A DNA stretch of 64,000 nucleotides, from NCBI RefSeq assembly GCF_014851585.1, contig NZ_JACVAB010000002.1:744001-808000 (forward strand). Direction: 5' to 3'. Origin of the DNA: Agrobacterium sp. AGB01 (lineage in GTDB: Bacteria; Pseudomonadota; Alphaproteobacteria; Rhizobiales; Rhizobiaceae). Positions 1-9,297 of the stretch are shown here, piece by piece. The position numbers were made by a program, and so were the translations under genes. Position 1 is the stretch's first letter, and each line of letters opens with the position of its first letter. The notes beneath the pieces are model-generated. The model searched no databases. It was not told the origin of the DNA and worked only from the letters and a program-made list of their open reading frames with translations.

Positions 1-927
1 GATGAGTCTGACGGCACATTCCTGAAACTGCCGGCCGATGTGGCCGTGGTGACCAATATCGATCCTGAGCATCTCGATCACTATGGTGATTTTGATGCCG
101 TGCGTGCCGCTTTCCGCCAGTTCGTGGAAAATGTGCCGTTTTACGGTTTTGGCGTCATGTGCCTCGACCATCCAGAGGTTCAGGCGCTGGTGGGCAGGAT
201 CGAAGACCGCAAGGTTGTCACCTATGGTGAAAACCCGCAGGCCGACGTGCGTTTCTCCAATGTCCGCATTGATGGCACGCGTTCCATTTTCGACGTTGAA
301 ATCCGCCGTCGTCGTACCGGCAAGATCTTTACCTTCAAGGATCTTGTCCTGCCAATGCCAGGCCGTCACAATGTGTCGAACGCCTGCGCGGCCATTGCCG
401 TGGCCAACCGTCTCGGTATTTCGGAAGAAAACATCAAGAAGGGTCTTGCCTCGTTTGGTGGCGTAAAGCGTCGCTTCACGCTGACCGGCACCTGGAACGA
501 CGTTCAGGTGTTTGATGACTACGGTCATCACCCGGTAGAAATCAAGGCGGTGCTCAGAGCTGCGCGTGAAGCCTGCAAGGGCCGTATCATCGCCGTGCAC
601 CAACCGCACCGCTACAGCCGTCTTTCCAGCCTGTTTGACGACTTTGCGCATTGCTTCAATGATGCAGACACGATTATCCTTGCACCGGTTTATGCGGCGG
701 GCGAAGATCCAATCGAAGGCGCAAACTCCGAAGCTCTGATTTCGGCCATCAAGGCGGCAGGACATCGTGATGCGCGGTTTTTGCCTTCCAAGGATGAACT
801 TGCCAAATTGATCGCAGGCATTGCGAATCCCGGTGATTTCGTGGTTCTGTTGGGTGCTGGTAATATTACGCAATGGGCGGCGTCGCTGCCTTCTGAACTG
901 GAAAGCATATCAGGAAAGTCTGCATGA
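1..927 (+). CDS. murC: UDP-N-acetylmuramate--L-alanine ligase, 5' truncated by window edge
   Basis: Cytoplasmic Mur ligase that adds L-Ala to UDP-MurNAc using ATP. The reading frame is open from base 1, so the true start lies left of the window and only the central and C-terminal domains are present (about 308 codons of an expected 470). Visible Mur ligase marks are DESDGTF at the very start, [13 protein letters not shown] (the NxxxDH-type element), [17 protein letters not shown], and the C-terminal [14 protein letters not shown] and HQPHRYSRL motifs typical of MurC. The stop overlaps murB by 4 bases (ATGA), indicating translational coupling in the dcw operon. Confidence 0.97.
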   Translation, partial: DESDGTFLKLPADVAVVTNIDPEHLDHYGDFDAVRAAFRQFVENVPFYGFGVMCLDHPEVQALVGRIEDRKVVTYGENPQADVRFSNVRIDGTRSIFDVEIRRRRTGKIFTFKDLVLPMPGRHNVSNACAAIAVANRLGISEENIKKGLASFGGVKRRFTLTGTWNDVQVFDDYGHHPVEIKAVLRAAREACKGRIIAVHQPHRYSRLSSLFDDFAHCFNDADTIILAPVYAAGEDPIEGANSEALISAIKAAGHRDARFLPSKDELAKLIAGIANPGDFVVLLGAGNITQWAASLPSELESISGKSA

Positions 928-1889
928 AACAGGTGGATGGGGTTAAGCTGCTGGGAAGGCTCGGCGAGGGAGTGAATGAACTGCGTGGACGCCTGACGCC
1001 GGATGCGCCGATGGACCGCGTTACGTGGTTCCGGGCAGGTGGTCTTGCGGAGCTTATGTTCCAGCCTCACGATGTGGATGATCTTGTTACCTTCCTGAAA
1101 CTGCTGCCGGAAGATGTGCCGCTGACGGTTGTTGGCGTTGGCTCCAACCTGTTGGTGCGTGACGGCGGCATTCCTGGCGTTGTCGTGCGTCTTTCCGCCA
1201 AGGGTTTTGGCAATCTTGAACTGGCCGGCGAAAACCGCATTCGCGCTGGTGCTATTTGCCCGGACAAGCATATTGCCGCGATGGCCATGGACAATGGTAT
1301 CGGTGGTTTCCATTTCTATTACGGCATTCCCGGTTCAATCGGTGGTGCGCTGCGCATGAATGCTGGTGCCAATGGCGGCGAAACCCGCGAGCGCGTTGTG
1401 GAAGTGCGTGCGGTTGACCGTCAGGGCAATATCCACACGCTTTCGAATGAGGAGATGGGTTACACCTATCGCCACTCCAGCGCATCGGAAGGCCTGATCT
1501 TTGTGGATGCGCTTTTCGAAGGCTATCCTGAAGACAGAGCAAAAATTCGTGCAGATATGGATGCCGTGCGTCTTCATCGTGAGACTGTTCAGCCGATCCG
1601 CGAAAAGACTGGTGGTTCGACCTTCAAAAACCCAGAAGGCCATTCGGCATGGGAATTGATTGACGAGGCTGGGGGCCGTGGCCTGGTAATCGGTGGCGCG
1701 CAGATGTCGTCGCTGCACTGCAACTTCATGATCAATACCGGTAATGCGACCGGCTATGATCTGGAATATCTCGGCGAGACCATTCGCCGTCGTGTGCGTG
1801 AGCACTCTGGCATTCAGCTGGAATGGGAAATCAAGCGCCTTGGCCTGTTCATGCCGGGCCGTGAAGTCGAGCCCTTCCTCGGTGGCTGA
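924..1889 (+). CDS. murB: UDP-N-acetylenolpyruvoylglucosamine reductase
   Basis: FAD/NADPH enzyme that reduces enolpyruvyl-UDP-GlcNAc to UDP-MurNAc. The 321-residue length fits the family. FAD-binding motifs include [12 protein letters not shown] (about residues 72-83) and [20 protein letters not shown]. The active-site serine lies in [11 protein letters not shown], a type I MurB signature, and the C-terminal [15 protein letters not shown] is typical. The ATG overlaps the murC stop as ATGA. It is followed by a strong terminator, so the murC-murB transcript probably ends here rather than running on into ddl. Confidence 0.98.
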   Translation: MKQVDGVKLLGRLGEGVNELRGRLTPDAPMDRVTWFRAGGLAELMFQPHDVDDLVTFLKLLPEDVPLTVVGVGSNLLVRDGGIPGVVVRLSAKGFGNLELAGENRIRAGAICPDKHIAAMAMDNGIGGFHFYYGIPGSIGGALRMNAGANGGETRERVVEVRAVDRQGNIHTLSNEEMGYTYRHSSASEGLIFVDALFEGYPEDRAKIRADMDAVRLHRETVQPIREKTGGSTFKNPEGHSAWELIDEAGGRGLVIGGAQMSSLHCNFMINTGNATGYDLEYLGETIRRRVREHSGIQLEWEIKRLGLFMPGREVEPFLGG

Positions 1890-1923
1890 TGCCGCCTGAC
1901 GCAAACGCTTTCAATATTTTAAG

Positions 1924-1956
1924 AACGGCCGGGTTTATCACCCGGCCGTTTTGTTT
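1924..1956 (+). terminator. Rho-independent terminator after murB
   Basis: A perfect 10-bp stem (AACGGCCGGG at 1924-1933 paired with CCCGGCCGTT at 1941-1950), a 7-base loop and a T-rich tail (TTGTTT) lie 35 bases after the murB stop. Confidence 0.9.
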
Positions 1957-2033
1957 CTGGGGAGAGGGGTGTCTTGCCAGTGCGTGTATTGATGTTGTCG
2001 TGACATCGCTGTGGTTCATGTGATGATTCACTC

Positions 2034-2072
2034 AAAGAAAAAGCCCGCGGAGTCAGCGACTTCGCGGGCTTT
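2034..2072 (-). terminator. Rho-independent terminator of the MHS transporter gene
   Basis: Read on the minus strand, a 13-bp stem (with one G-T wobble; plus-strand arms 2041-2053 and 2059-2071) is followed by a run of Ts (plus-strand AAAGAAAA at 2034-2041). It lies 20 bases beyond the stop of the minus-strand transporter and would also shield that gene from murB read-through. Confidence 0.88.
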
Positions 2073-2092
2073 GTTGTCAGTTTGATTCAGGA

Positions 2093-3397
2093 TCAGACTT
2101 CGTTCTTGCGTGACAGCAAAATGCAGGCCAGCGTGATGACCGCTGCGGCGCAGAGGTAATAACCGACATAGGCCATGCCGTAGTTCACCTGCAGCCATGT
2201 GGCGATGTATGGTGCCAGCGAGGCGCCGAAGATGCCGGCCATGTTGAAGGTGATCGACGAGCCTGTGTAGCGCACGGTTGTCGGGAAGGGTGCTGCAAGT
2301 GCAGTGCCGATCAGACCGTAGGTCATGCCCATCAGTGCCATGGCGAGAGCTGCAAAGAGGAAGATCGAGCCTTCGCCACCGCTCATCAGGCCGGGCAGCA
2401 GGAACGAGAATGCGCCAATCAGCACAGTGGTCAGGATCAGGATTTCACGACGACCGAAACGCTCTGCGAGCTTCCCAGCGAACGGAATGAAGATACCAAA
2501 CACGATAGAGCCGAGGATCTGCACTTCCAGAGCGTCGAGGAACGGGATTTTCAGAACCTTAACGTTGTAGGACAGCAAGTAGGCGGTACCGATGTAGAAC
2601 AGCACGAATGTTGCCAGAGCAACGAATGTGCCGAGCGCCAGGCTGCGCTTGTGGTTGCGGAACAGTTCAGCAACCGGAACGGCAACGCGCTCTTCCTGAT
2701 CGATCGCCTTCTGGAAGGCCGGTGTTTCTGTGATCGACAGTCGAACCCACAGACCAACAGCAATCAGAATGATCGATGCGACGAACGGAATGCGCCAACC
2801 CCAGCTCAGCAGGGCTTCCTGCGACATGAAGTGCAGCAGAATCCAGAACACGCCAGAAGAGAGCAGCAGGCCGATTGGCGCGCCAAGCTGCGGGAACATG
2901 CCGTACCAGCTACGCTTGCCAGGAGGTGCATTTTCCGTTGCAAGAAGCACGGCACCACCCCATTCACCGCCAAGACCAAAGCCCTGACCGAAACGGCACA
3001 GCGCCAGAAGCAACGGCGCAATGATGCCGGCAGTCTCATAGGACGGCAGCAAGCCGATAATGACGGTGGAGATACCCATGGTCAGAAGTGCGGCAACAAG
3101 TGTTGTCTTGCGGCCGACACGGTCGCCGTAGTGGCCGAATACAACGGCGCCCAGCGGCCGCGCGAAAAACGCGATGGAGAACGTGGCAAAAGAAGCCAGC
3201 AGTGCCGTCATCGGGTCATTGTTGGGGAAGAATAGCGTTGGGAACACGAGAACTGCGGCTGTCGCATAGACGTAAAAGTCGAAGAACTCGATGGTCGTGC
3301 CGACCACGCTGGCAGTAAGAACTCGTGCAGGCGAATTTGTCTTTACATCGTTCGGAATGTCAGCGGTCGGCGATACACGGGATATCGCGTCGGTCAT
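2093..3397 (-). CDS. MFS transporter, metabolite:H+ symporter (MHS) family
   Basis: Inner-membrane secondary transporter of 434 residues with about 12 hydrophobic segments. The MFS signature GDRVGRKTT lies in the first cytoplasmic loop, and RFGQGFGLGGEWGGAVLLA in TM4 is characteristic of MHS symporters (KgtP, ProP, ShiA relatives). A second loop motif, LAERFGRREI, marks the second half. The substrate cannot be read from sequence; small organic acids or betaines are usual for the family. The gene lies antisense inside the dcw cluster between murB and ddl, with its own terminator and a palindromic operator candidate 90 bases upstream. Confidence 0.93.
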   Translation of the reverse strand: MTDAISRVSPTADIPNDVKTNSPARVLTASVVGTTIEFFDFYVYATAAVLVFPTLFFPNNDPMTALLASFATFSIAFFARPLGAVVFGHYGDRVGRKTTLVAALLTMGISTVIIGLLPSYETAGIIAPLLLALCRFGQGFGLGGEWGGAVLLATENAPPGKRSWYGMFPQLGAPIGLLLSSGVFWILLHFMSQEALLSWGWRIPFVASIILIAVGLWVRLSITETPAFQKAIDQEERVAVPVAELFRNHKRSLALGTFVALATFVLFYIGTAYLLSYNVKVLKIPFLDALEVQILGSIVFGIFIPFAGKLAERFGRREILILTTVLIGAFSFLLPGLMSGGEGSIFLFAALAMALMGMTYGLIGTALAAPFPTTVRYTGSSITFNMAGIFGASLAPYIATWLQVNYGMAYVGYYLCAAAVITLACILLSRKNEV

Positions 3398-4021
3398 TGT
3401 GTTGGTTCCATTGTATCAAAGCGCCGTGCGGCCTTTCGGGCACAGGCACATACGCTTCAAGTGTTGAGATTGCCTTGAACGGCGTGATTGCGTTAACGCA
3501 ATTTTCGCAAATATGGAATGCTGCAAGCGCAATAAAATTTAAAATAGCATTGTTTTTTGATCATATAAGCGTTTTTGCCCGGCTTTATGGTGTTCCTGGA
3601 GGCATTTTGAGGGCGGAAAAGCCGGTTTGAAAGGCGAAAATGACGCCCAATGTTGCGTCGCAAAATTTCTGGATCTTGTCATGTTCATCCATGAGTTGTG
3701 GATAAGCCTGAATCTTAACGGTTTGAGGCTTGCCTGTTAACGATTGTCCTGAAGCGAAACATGGTCTCATTTTTGCTTTTTTTGACCCAGACATATTGCA
3801 TTTAGTGCAACTCTCTGATTCTAAGGCATTAATCCGAACATTGAATGATTCATGTTTAAAAAACCGCATGGAAGGTGCGCTGGTTAACGAAAGTAAACGC
3901 TTCATTAACCTTAATGGCTCTTAAGTGGTTCAGTGGATGGTACTGAGAGAATCAGTGCCGGAATTTGGGCGTAAGGCGGTCGTTAGTGGCGTCAGAGAAA
4001 CGTTTGATGTCGGGGATTTAA
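3398..4021. other. 624-bp intergenic region between MHS transporter and ddl
   Basis: This divergent promoter region has no convincing gene; short reading frames in it lack ribosome sites and recognisable protein features. It holds the palindrome at 3487-3502, an inverted repeat TTGCA-N5-TGCAA at 3796-3810, a TTGACC hexamer near 3783, and a cluster of TTAA(C) motifs at 3884, 3905, 3911 and 3921. The TTAA motifs resemble half-sites of CtrA, the alphaproteobacterial cell-cycle regulator, but none has the exact TTAA-N7-TTAA spacing. The promoter for ddl-ftsQ-ftsA is expected here. Confidence 0.5.
3487..3502. promoter_or_regulatory. 16-bp perfect palindrome upstream of the MHS transporter
   Basis: ATTGCGTTAACGCAAT is a perfect inverted repeat 90-105 bases upstream of the transporter start (minus strand). 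Its position and symmetry suit a dimeric repressor or activator site. No regulator gene lies nearby, so the factor is unknown. Confidence 0.5.
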
Positions 4022-4948
4022 ATGAGCGGCAAACATATCGCTGTCCTTATGGGTGGTTTTTCATCGGAGCGGCCGGTCAGCCTTTCTTCAGGTGAGGCGT
4101 GTGCGCTTGCTCTTGAAGCCGAAGGCTACGAGGTCACTCGCGTCGACGTCGATCGTGATGTGTCGGCCGTGCTGTCGCGCCTTAATCCTGATGTTGTCTT
4201 TAATGCTCTCCACGGCCCTTTTGGCGAAGATGGCACCATTCAGGGCATTCTTGAATATCTGCAAATTCCTTACACCGGTTCCGGTGTGCTTGCGTCTGCT
4301 CTTGCCATGGATAAGGGGCAGGCCAAGAAAGTTGCTGCCGCTGCTGGCGTGCCGGTTGCCGAAGCGCGCCTGATGAACCGTTTTGATTTCACCAATGAAC
4401 ACCCGCTGGCGCCGCCTTATGTCGTCAAGCCTGTTCGTGAAGGCTCCAGTTTCGGAGTTGTGATCGTCAAAGAGGATCAATCCCATCCTCCGCAGGTCCT
4501 GACGTCATCTGAATGGCGTTACAGTGATGCGGTGATGGTTGAACGTTATATTCCCGGTCGTGAGCTGACCTGTGGTGTCATGGGCGATCGTGCGCTTGGT
4601 GTCACTGAGGTGGTGCCGGTTGGACACAGCTTCTACGATTATGATGCGAAGTATGCCGCGGGTGGCTCGAAACATGTCATTCCTGCAGAAATTTCACCGA
4701 AAATTTACCAAAAAATACAATCATTGGCTCTTATGGCGCACCGGGCAATCGGGTGCCGTGGAGTGAGCCGGTCAGACTTTCGTTACGATGACCGTCTGTC
4801 TGAGGATGGTGAGATTATCTGGCTTGAGGTCAACACTCAGCCTGGCATGACACCAACCTCTCTCGTGCCGGAAATGGCAGCTCATGATGGTTTAACGTTT
4901 GGTCAATTCGTCCGCTGGATGGTGGAGGACGCTTCGTGTTCGCGATGA
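4022..4948 (+). CDS. ddl: D-alanine--D-alanine ligase
   Basis: ATP-grasp enzyme that makes D-Ala-D-Ala for the peptidoglycan stem peptide. The 308 residues match the DdlB type. Landmarks: [20 protein letters not shown] at the N-terminus, [32 protein letters not shown], the P-loop-like [15 protein letters not shown], and the C-terminal [18 protein letters not shown]. The stop lies inside the start region of ftsQ, so the genes are translationally coupled. It heads the ddl-ftsQ-ftsA unit after a 624-bp leader. Confidence 0.97.
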   Translation: MSGKHIAVLMGGFSSERPVSLSSGEACALALEAEGYEVTRVDVDRDVSAVLSRLNPDVVFNALHGPFGEDGTIQGILEYLQIPYTGSGVLASALAMDKGQAKKVAAAAGVPVAEARLMNRFDFTNEHPLAPPYVVKPVREGSSFGVVIVKEDQSHPPQVLTSSEWRYSDAVMVERYIPGRELTCGVMGDRALGVTEVVPVGHSFYDYDAKYAAGGSKHVIPAEISPKIYQKIQSLALMAHRAIGCRGVSRSDFRYDDRLSEDGEIIWLEVNTQPGMTPTSLVPEMAAHDGLTFGQFVRWMVEDASCSR

Positions 4949-5862
4949 TCGGTGGCAAAAAAGCAAACAGACGCCGGGTGGAGCAGTTCGCTCCTGCCGC
5001 TGACGAGCGCATCGTGCTGCCTCGTCCGCTGCGTCGCGTCGTGCGCTTTTGTGTCAGCCTCGCAACGGGCCGCGTCAACATTCCCGCACACACAGGCACG
5101 ATTTCCGCAATCGCATTTTTTGCAGCCACCGGTCTCTATGGCATGTCGCTTGGTGGCCACACGCAGACCGTTGCGCAGGCAACCACATCTGCTGCCGGTT
5201 TTGCCATCGAAGACGTCAAGGTTTCCGGCAACGCGCAGACCTCCGAAATCGATATCCTGCAGCTGCTCGGCCTCGACGGTACGACCTCGCTTGTTGCTAT
5301 GGATGTCAACACAGCGCGCCGCCGTCTGGCTGATCTGCCGTGGGTGGAAGATGTTGATGTGCGCAAGATCTATCCGCGCACCATCGAGATCCGTCTCAAG
5401 GAGCGCGATGCATTCGGTATCTGGCAGCACGGTTCCGAGCTGTCGCTTATCGAAAAGAACGGCAGCGTGATTGCACCGCTGCGTGATAATAAATTTGCAG
5501 CCCTGCCGCTGTTCGTTGGTCGTGACGCAGAAACCGGCGCTGCAAGCTTCATGGAGCAGCTGGACGCCTGGCCGGAAATTCGCAGCAAGGTCAAGGCCTA
5601 TGTTCGCATCTCCGGTCGTCGCTGGGACCTGCACCTGAACAACGGCATCATCATCAAGCTGCCAGAAGTCAATGTCGCCAAGGCCTTGCATTTGCTGTCG
5701 CGTCTCGATGCTGAACAGCAGGTTATGTCACGCGACATCGCAGCAATCGATTTGCGGCTTTCCGATCGCACCACCATTCAGTTAACGCAAGCCGCAACCG
5801 AGCGCCGTGAGGCCGCCGTTACGGCACGTGAAAAGGCGCTCAAGAAAGCGGGGAACATATGA
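4936..5862 (+). CDS. ftsQ: Cell division protein FtsQ
   Basis: Bitopic division protein that links early and late divisome parts. A basic cytoplasmic tail ([10 protein letters not shown]) is followed by one membrane segment near residues 53-72 ([19 protein letters not shown]), a POTRA domain starting at [16 protein letters not shown], and the FtsQ beta domain ([19 protein letters not shown], then ERDAFGIWQ). I chose GTG at 4936 because GGTGGAGGA lies 6 bases before it. The ATG at 4945, which forms ATGA with the ddl stop, is an equally plausible start. The end overlaps ftsA by 4 bases. Confidence 0.95.
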   Translation: MFAMIGGKKANRRRVEQFAPAADERIVLPRPLRRVVRFCVSLATGRVNIPAHTGTISAIAFFAATGLYGMSLGGHTQTVAQATTSAAGFAIEDVKVSGNAQTSEIDILQLLGLDGTTSLVAMDVNTARRRLADLPWVEDVDVRKIYPRTIEIRLKERDAFGIWQHGSELSLIEKNGSVIAPLRDNKFAALPLFVGRDAETGAASFMEQLDAWPEIRSKVKAYVRISGRRWDLHLNNGIIIKLPEVNVAKALHLLSRLDAEQQVMSRDIAAIDLRLSDRTTIQLTQAATERREAAVTAREKALKKAGNI

Positions 5863-7190
5863 GCTTTTTCGGTTCTTCCCATTTTGGACTGCCGCGCCTT
5901 AAACCGCTTTCTTCCAAGCGGTCACATGTCGTTTCCGTGCTGGATATCGGCTCGACCAAGATCGTCTGCATGATCGGTCGTCTGACGCCACGTCAGGAAA
6001 CAGAAGTGCTGCCGGGTCGTACCCACAAGGTTGAAATCATCGGCATTGGCCACCAGCGTTCGCGCGGTGTGAAGTCCGGTGTCATCGCCGATCTGGATGC
6101 CGTTGAAGGCGTCGTTCGTCTGGCTGTCGATGCAGCCGAGCGTATGGCAGGCCTGACAGTCGACAGCCTGATCGTCAACGTATCGGCCGGCCGTCTGGCC
6201 AGCGACATCTATACCGCAAGTATTGATCTGGGTGGCCAGGAAGTCGAAGCAGGCGATCTGCGCAAGGTTCTCATTGCCGCGAGCCAGCAGTCGCTGCGTC
6301 AGGACCGGGCAATCCTGCACTCCCTGCCAACAGGTTATTCGCTGGATGGCGAGCGTGGCATCCGTGATCCTCTGTCGATGTATGGCGATCTTCTCGGCGT
6401 CGACATGCATGTTGTCACCGCAGAACGTTCGGCGCTGAAAAATCTCGAATTGTGCGTCAACCGCGCTCACCTGTCGGTCGAGGGCATGGTTGCGACTCCT
6501 TACGCAAGTGGTCTTGCTGCACTGGTTGACGATGAAGTCGAACTGGGTTGCGCAGCCATCGATATGGGCGGCGGCACCACGACGATTTCGGTATTCGCTG
6601 AAGGCCGTCTCATTCACACCGACGCAATCGGTCTTGGTGGCCACCACGTCACCACCGATCTGGCACGCGGCCTGTCCACCCGCATCGAGGACGCCGAGCG
6701 TCTGAAGGTGGTTCACGGTTCTGCCCTGGCCAATGGTGCAGACGAACGTGACATGATTTCGATCCCGCCAATCGGCGAGGATGACCGCGATCAACCGTCA
6801 CAGGTTTCCCGCGCTCTGGTCACGCGCATCGTGCGTGCCCGTATCGAAGAAACCCTGGAACTGATTCGTGACCGGATCCAGAAGTCCGGTTTCAGCCCGA
6901 TTGTCGGCAAGCGCGTTGTTCTGACCGGTGGCGCAAGCCAGCTAACCGGTCTGCCGGAAACGGCGCGCCGCATTCTAGCCCGTAACGTGCGTATTGGTCG
7001 TCCGCTTGGTGTTTCCGGTCTGCCGGTTGCAGCCAAGGGTCCGGCATTTTCGACGGCGGTTGGCCTGATGATTTATCCGCAGATCGCGGACGCGGAAGTA
7101 CATGCCTCACAAGGCGGGCTGTTTTCTCCGTTCGGCACAAGTGGCGGACGGATTGCCCGGGTAGGGCAGTGGTTGAAAGAAAGTTTTTGA
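5859..7190 (+). CDS. ftsA: Cell division protein FtsA
   Basis: Actin-fold ATPase that tethers FtsZ filaments to the inner membrane. The 443 residues include VSVLDIGSTKIVCMIG (phosphate 1), the SHS2/1C insertion, AIDMGGGTTTISVF (phosphate 2) and VVLTGGASQLTGLPE (adenosine motif). It ends in a short amphipathic helix, ARVGQWLKESF, the membrane-targeting sequence. The start overlaps ftsQ (ATGA). A 93-bp gap with a small hairpin (CCGGC-N5-GCCGG near 7197-7211) separates it from ftsZ, which could have an extra promoter there. Confidence 0.97.
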   Translation: MSFFGSSHFGLPRLKPLSSKRSHVVSVLDIGSTKIVCMIGRLTPRQETEVLPGRTHKVEIIGIGHQRSRGVKSGVIADLDAVEGVVRLAVDAAERMAGLTVDSLIVNVSAGRLASDIYTASIDLGGQEVEAGDLRKVLIAASQQSLRQDRAILHSLPTGYSLDGERGIRDPLSMYGDLLGVDMHVVTAERSALKNLELCVNRAHLSVEGMVATPYASGLAALVDDEVELGCAAIDMGGGTTTISVFAEGRLIHTDAIGLGGHHVTTDLARGLSTRIEDAERLKVVHGSALANGADERDMISIPPIGEDDRDQPSQVSRALVTRIVRARIEETLELIRDRIQKSGFSPIVGKRVVLTGGASQLTGLPETARRILARNVRIGRPLGVSGLPVAAKGPAFSTAVGLMIYPQIADAEVHASQGGLFSPFGTSGGRIARVGQWLKESF

Positions 7191-7283
7191 CCTGAACCGG
7201 CGTGGTGCCGGAGCAGGTGTGTAAAGAGTTGTAATGAATCGGCCAGCGTGGCGATGCGGCCAAGACAAAGAAGGAATGTGACA

Positions 7284-9035
7284 ATGACGATACAGCTGCA
7301 TAAGCCTGATATCACCGAGTTGAAGCCTCGCATCACCGTATTCGGTGTTGGTGGCGGTGGTGGCAACGCCGTAAACAACATGATCTCGGCTGGTCTTCAG
7401 GGCGTTGATTTTGTTGTGGCTAACACGGACGCACAGGCCCTGACGATGACCAAGGCCGAACGCATCATTCAGATGGGCGTTCAGGTTACTGAAGGTCTCG
7501 GCGCTGGTTCGCAGCCGGAAGTCGGTCGCGCTGCTGCTGAAGAGTGCATCGATGAAATCGTCGATCACCTCAACGGAACACACATGTGCTTTGTTACTGC
7601 TGGTATGGGCGGTGGTACCGGTACGGGTGCAGCTCCTGTCGTCGCACAGGCTGCTCGCAACAAGGGCATTCTGACGGTTGGCGTTGTGACCAAGCCGTTC
7701 CACTTTGAAGGCCAGCGCCGTATGCGCCTTGCCGAACAGGGCATTCAGGAGCTTCAGAAGTCGGTCGACACGCTGATCGTCATTCCAAACCAGAACCTGT
7801 TTCGCATCGCCAACGACAAGACCACCTTTGCGGATGCCTTCGCAATGGCCGACCAGGTTCTCTATTCGGGCGTTGCCTGCATCACCGACCTGATGGTGAA
7901 GGAAGGTCTTATCAACCTCGACTTCGCTGACGTTCGTTCTGTCATGCGCGAAATGGGCCGTGCGATGATGGGTACGGGTGAAGCTTCCGGCGAAGGCCGC
8001 GCAATGCAGGCTGCTGAAGCCGCTATTGCCAACCCGCTGCTGGACGAAACCTCCATGAAGGGTGCACAGGGCCTGCTGATCTCCATCACCGGTGGTCGCG
8101 ACATGACCCTGTTCGAAGTGGACGAAGCTGCGACCCGTATTCGCGAAGAAGTCGACCCGGATGCAAACATCATCCTCGGCGCGACCTTCGACGAAGCGCT
8201 CGAAGGCCTCATCCGCGTGTCTGTTGTTGCGACCGGTATCGACCGCGTTGCAGGCCAGAACGACCAGTACCTGGCGCAGGCCGCTGCTGCAAAGCCCCTT
8301 ATCCGTCCTTCGGCGGCCGTTGCTTCGGCTCCGGCCGCAGTTCAGCCTGCCCCCGTCATGCAGGCCCCTAAGGCGATTGACCCAATCGCACAGACCATCC
8401 GTACGGCTGAAGTCGAAATGGAACGCGAATTGGCTCTGGCAGCTGCTGAACAGCAGCTGCGCCAGGCACAGGCAGAAGCTGAATTCCGCCCGCAGAGCAA
8501 GCTGTTTGCTTCTGCTCCGGTTGAAGCTCCAGCACCTGCACCTGTTCGTCAGGCTCCAGTTCAGGCCGCACCTGCACCACAGGCCCACCACGCACCTGAG
8601 CCAGTTGCTGCACCACGCATGCAGCAGCCACAGGCACCTGTGCACCATGAACCGGTTGCAGCGGCACCTCGCCATGTAGAGCCGGTTCGCATGCCAAAGA
8701 TCGAGGACTTTCCTCCGGTCGTGAAGGCTGAAATGGACCACCGCACTGCGCATCCGGCATCGACGGTTCCGGAAGAGCGTGGCCCGATGGGTCTGTTGAA
8801 GCGCATCACCAACTCGCTGGGACGTCGTGAAGAAGACGACAACGTTCCTTCCGAGTTGATGGACGCACCATCGCTTGCTCCACAGCAGCGCCGTCAGCTT
8901 TCCGCTGAGGCAAGCCTGTACGCACCGCGTCGTGGCCAGCTCGACAATCAGGGTCGTGTCACACCGCAGGCTGCAAGCTCGCACGAAGACGACCAGTTGG
9001 AAATTCCGGCGTTCCTGCGCCGTCAGTCGAACTGA
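7284..9035 (+). CDS. ftsZ: Cell division GTPase FtsZ (long-linker rhizobial type)
   Basis: Tubulin-like GTPase that forms the Z ring. The GTPase domain covers about the first 320 residues: [15 protein letters not shown], the tubulin signature [10 protein letters not shown] and the T7 region NLDFADV. A long Pro/Ala/Gln/His-rich linker of roughly 240 residues follows, then the C-terminal peptide [12 protein letters not shown] that binds FtsA and other partners. I start at ATG 7284 (MTIQLHK), 8 bases after AAGAAGGA, rather than at an upstream in-frame codon at 7248. Length is 583 residues, normal for Rhizobiaceae, and a terminator follows. Confidence 0.98.
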   Translation: MTIQLHKPDITELKPRITVFGVGGGGGNAVNNMISAGLQGVDFVVANTDAQALTMTKAERIIQMGVQVTEGLGAGSQPEVGRAAAEECIDEIVDHLNGTHMCFVTAGMGGGTGTGAAPVVAQAARNKGILTVGVVTKPFHFEGQRRMRLAEQGIQELQKSVDTLIVIPNQNLFRIANDKTTFADAFAMADQVLYSGVACITDLMVKEGLINLDFADVRSVMREMGRAMMGTGEASGEGRAMQAAEAAIANPLLDETSMKGAQGLLISITGGRDMTLFEVDEAATRIREEVDPDANIILGATFDEALEGLIRVSVVATGIDRVAGQNDQYLAQAAAAKPLIRPSAAVASAPAAVQPAPVMQAPKAIDPIAQTIRTAEVEMERELALAAAEQQLRQAQAEAEFRPQSKLFASAPVEAPAPAPVRQAPVQAAPAPQAHHAPEPVAAPRMQQPQAPVHHEPVAAAPRHVEPVRMPKIEDFPPVVKAEMDHRTAHPASTVPEERGPMGLLKRITNSLGRREEDDNVPSELMDAPSLAPQQRRQLSAEASLYAPRRGQLDNQGRVTPQAASSHEDDQLEIPAFLRRQSN

Positions 9036-9058
9036 TCAGATGCGATTCTTCTAAACAT

Positions 9059-9088
9059 CAAACCCGGACCGAAAGGCCCGGGTTTTTT
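9059..9088 (+). terminator. Rho-independent terminator after ftsZ
   Basis: AAACCCGG pairs with CCGGGTTT around a GAAA loop, with an inner CC/GG extension and one mismatch. The stem runs into TTTTTTG and lies about 25 bases after the ftsZ stop. Confidence 0.9.
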
Positions 9089-9213
9089 GTTACAAACTGT
9101 TTCCAAATGTGAAGAAAGATGTCGATTTATCAATTTCTTAAACTTGTAACAATGCGAAAGAAACAGTGATTTGTTATGTGGCCTGACCATACGTATGTAT
9201 GACTGCAAGTTGT

Positions 9214-9261
9214 GAGGAAAACCGTATGTTTCCTCAATTTGGAATTGGGGAGCCGAACCCC
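9214..9261 (+). promoter_or_regulatory. Two hairpins in the lpxC upstream region
   Basis: GAGGAAA (9214-9220) pairs with TTTCCTC (9229-9235) around 8 bases, and GGGG (9247-9250) with CCCC (9258-9261) around AGCCGAA. Both lie 36-84 bases before the lpxC start and would form in the 5' leader if transcription starts upstream of about 9210. Function is unknown. Confidence 0.4.
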
Positions 9262-9297
9262 TGACGTTTTGGTTCCCGTTAGACAAGGCACATGTGA

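Noticed and set aside
3585..3905. Possible genes in the ddl leader (minus 3585-3905, plus 3730-3924)
   Set aside because: No ribosome sites, AT-rich promoter-like DNA, and the frames lack domain features.
7107..8984. Long open frame (625 codons) on the minus strand across ftsZ
   Set aside because: It is the antisense shadow of ftsZ: Cys/Arg/His-heavy, no protein features, no ribosome site. FtsZ motifs are on the plus strand.
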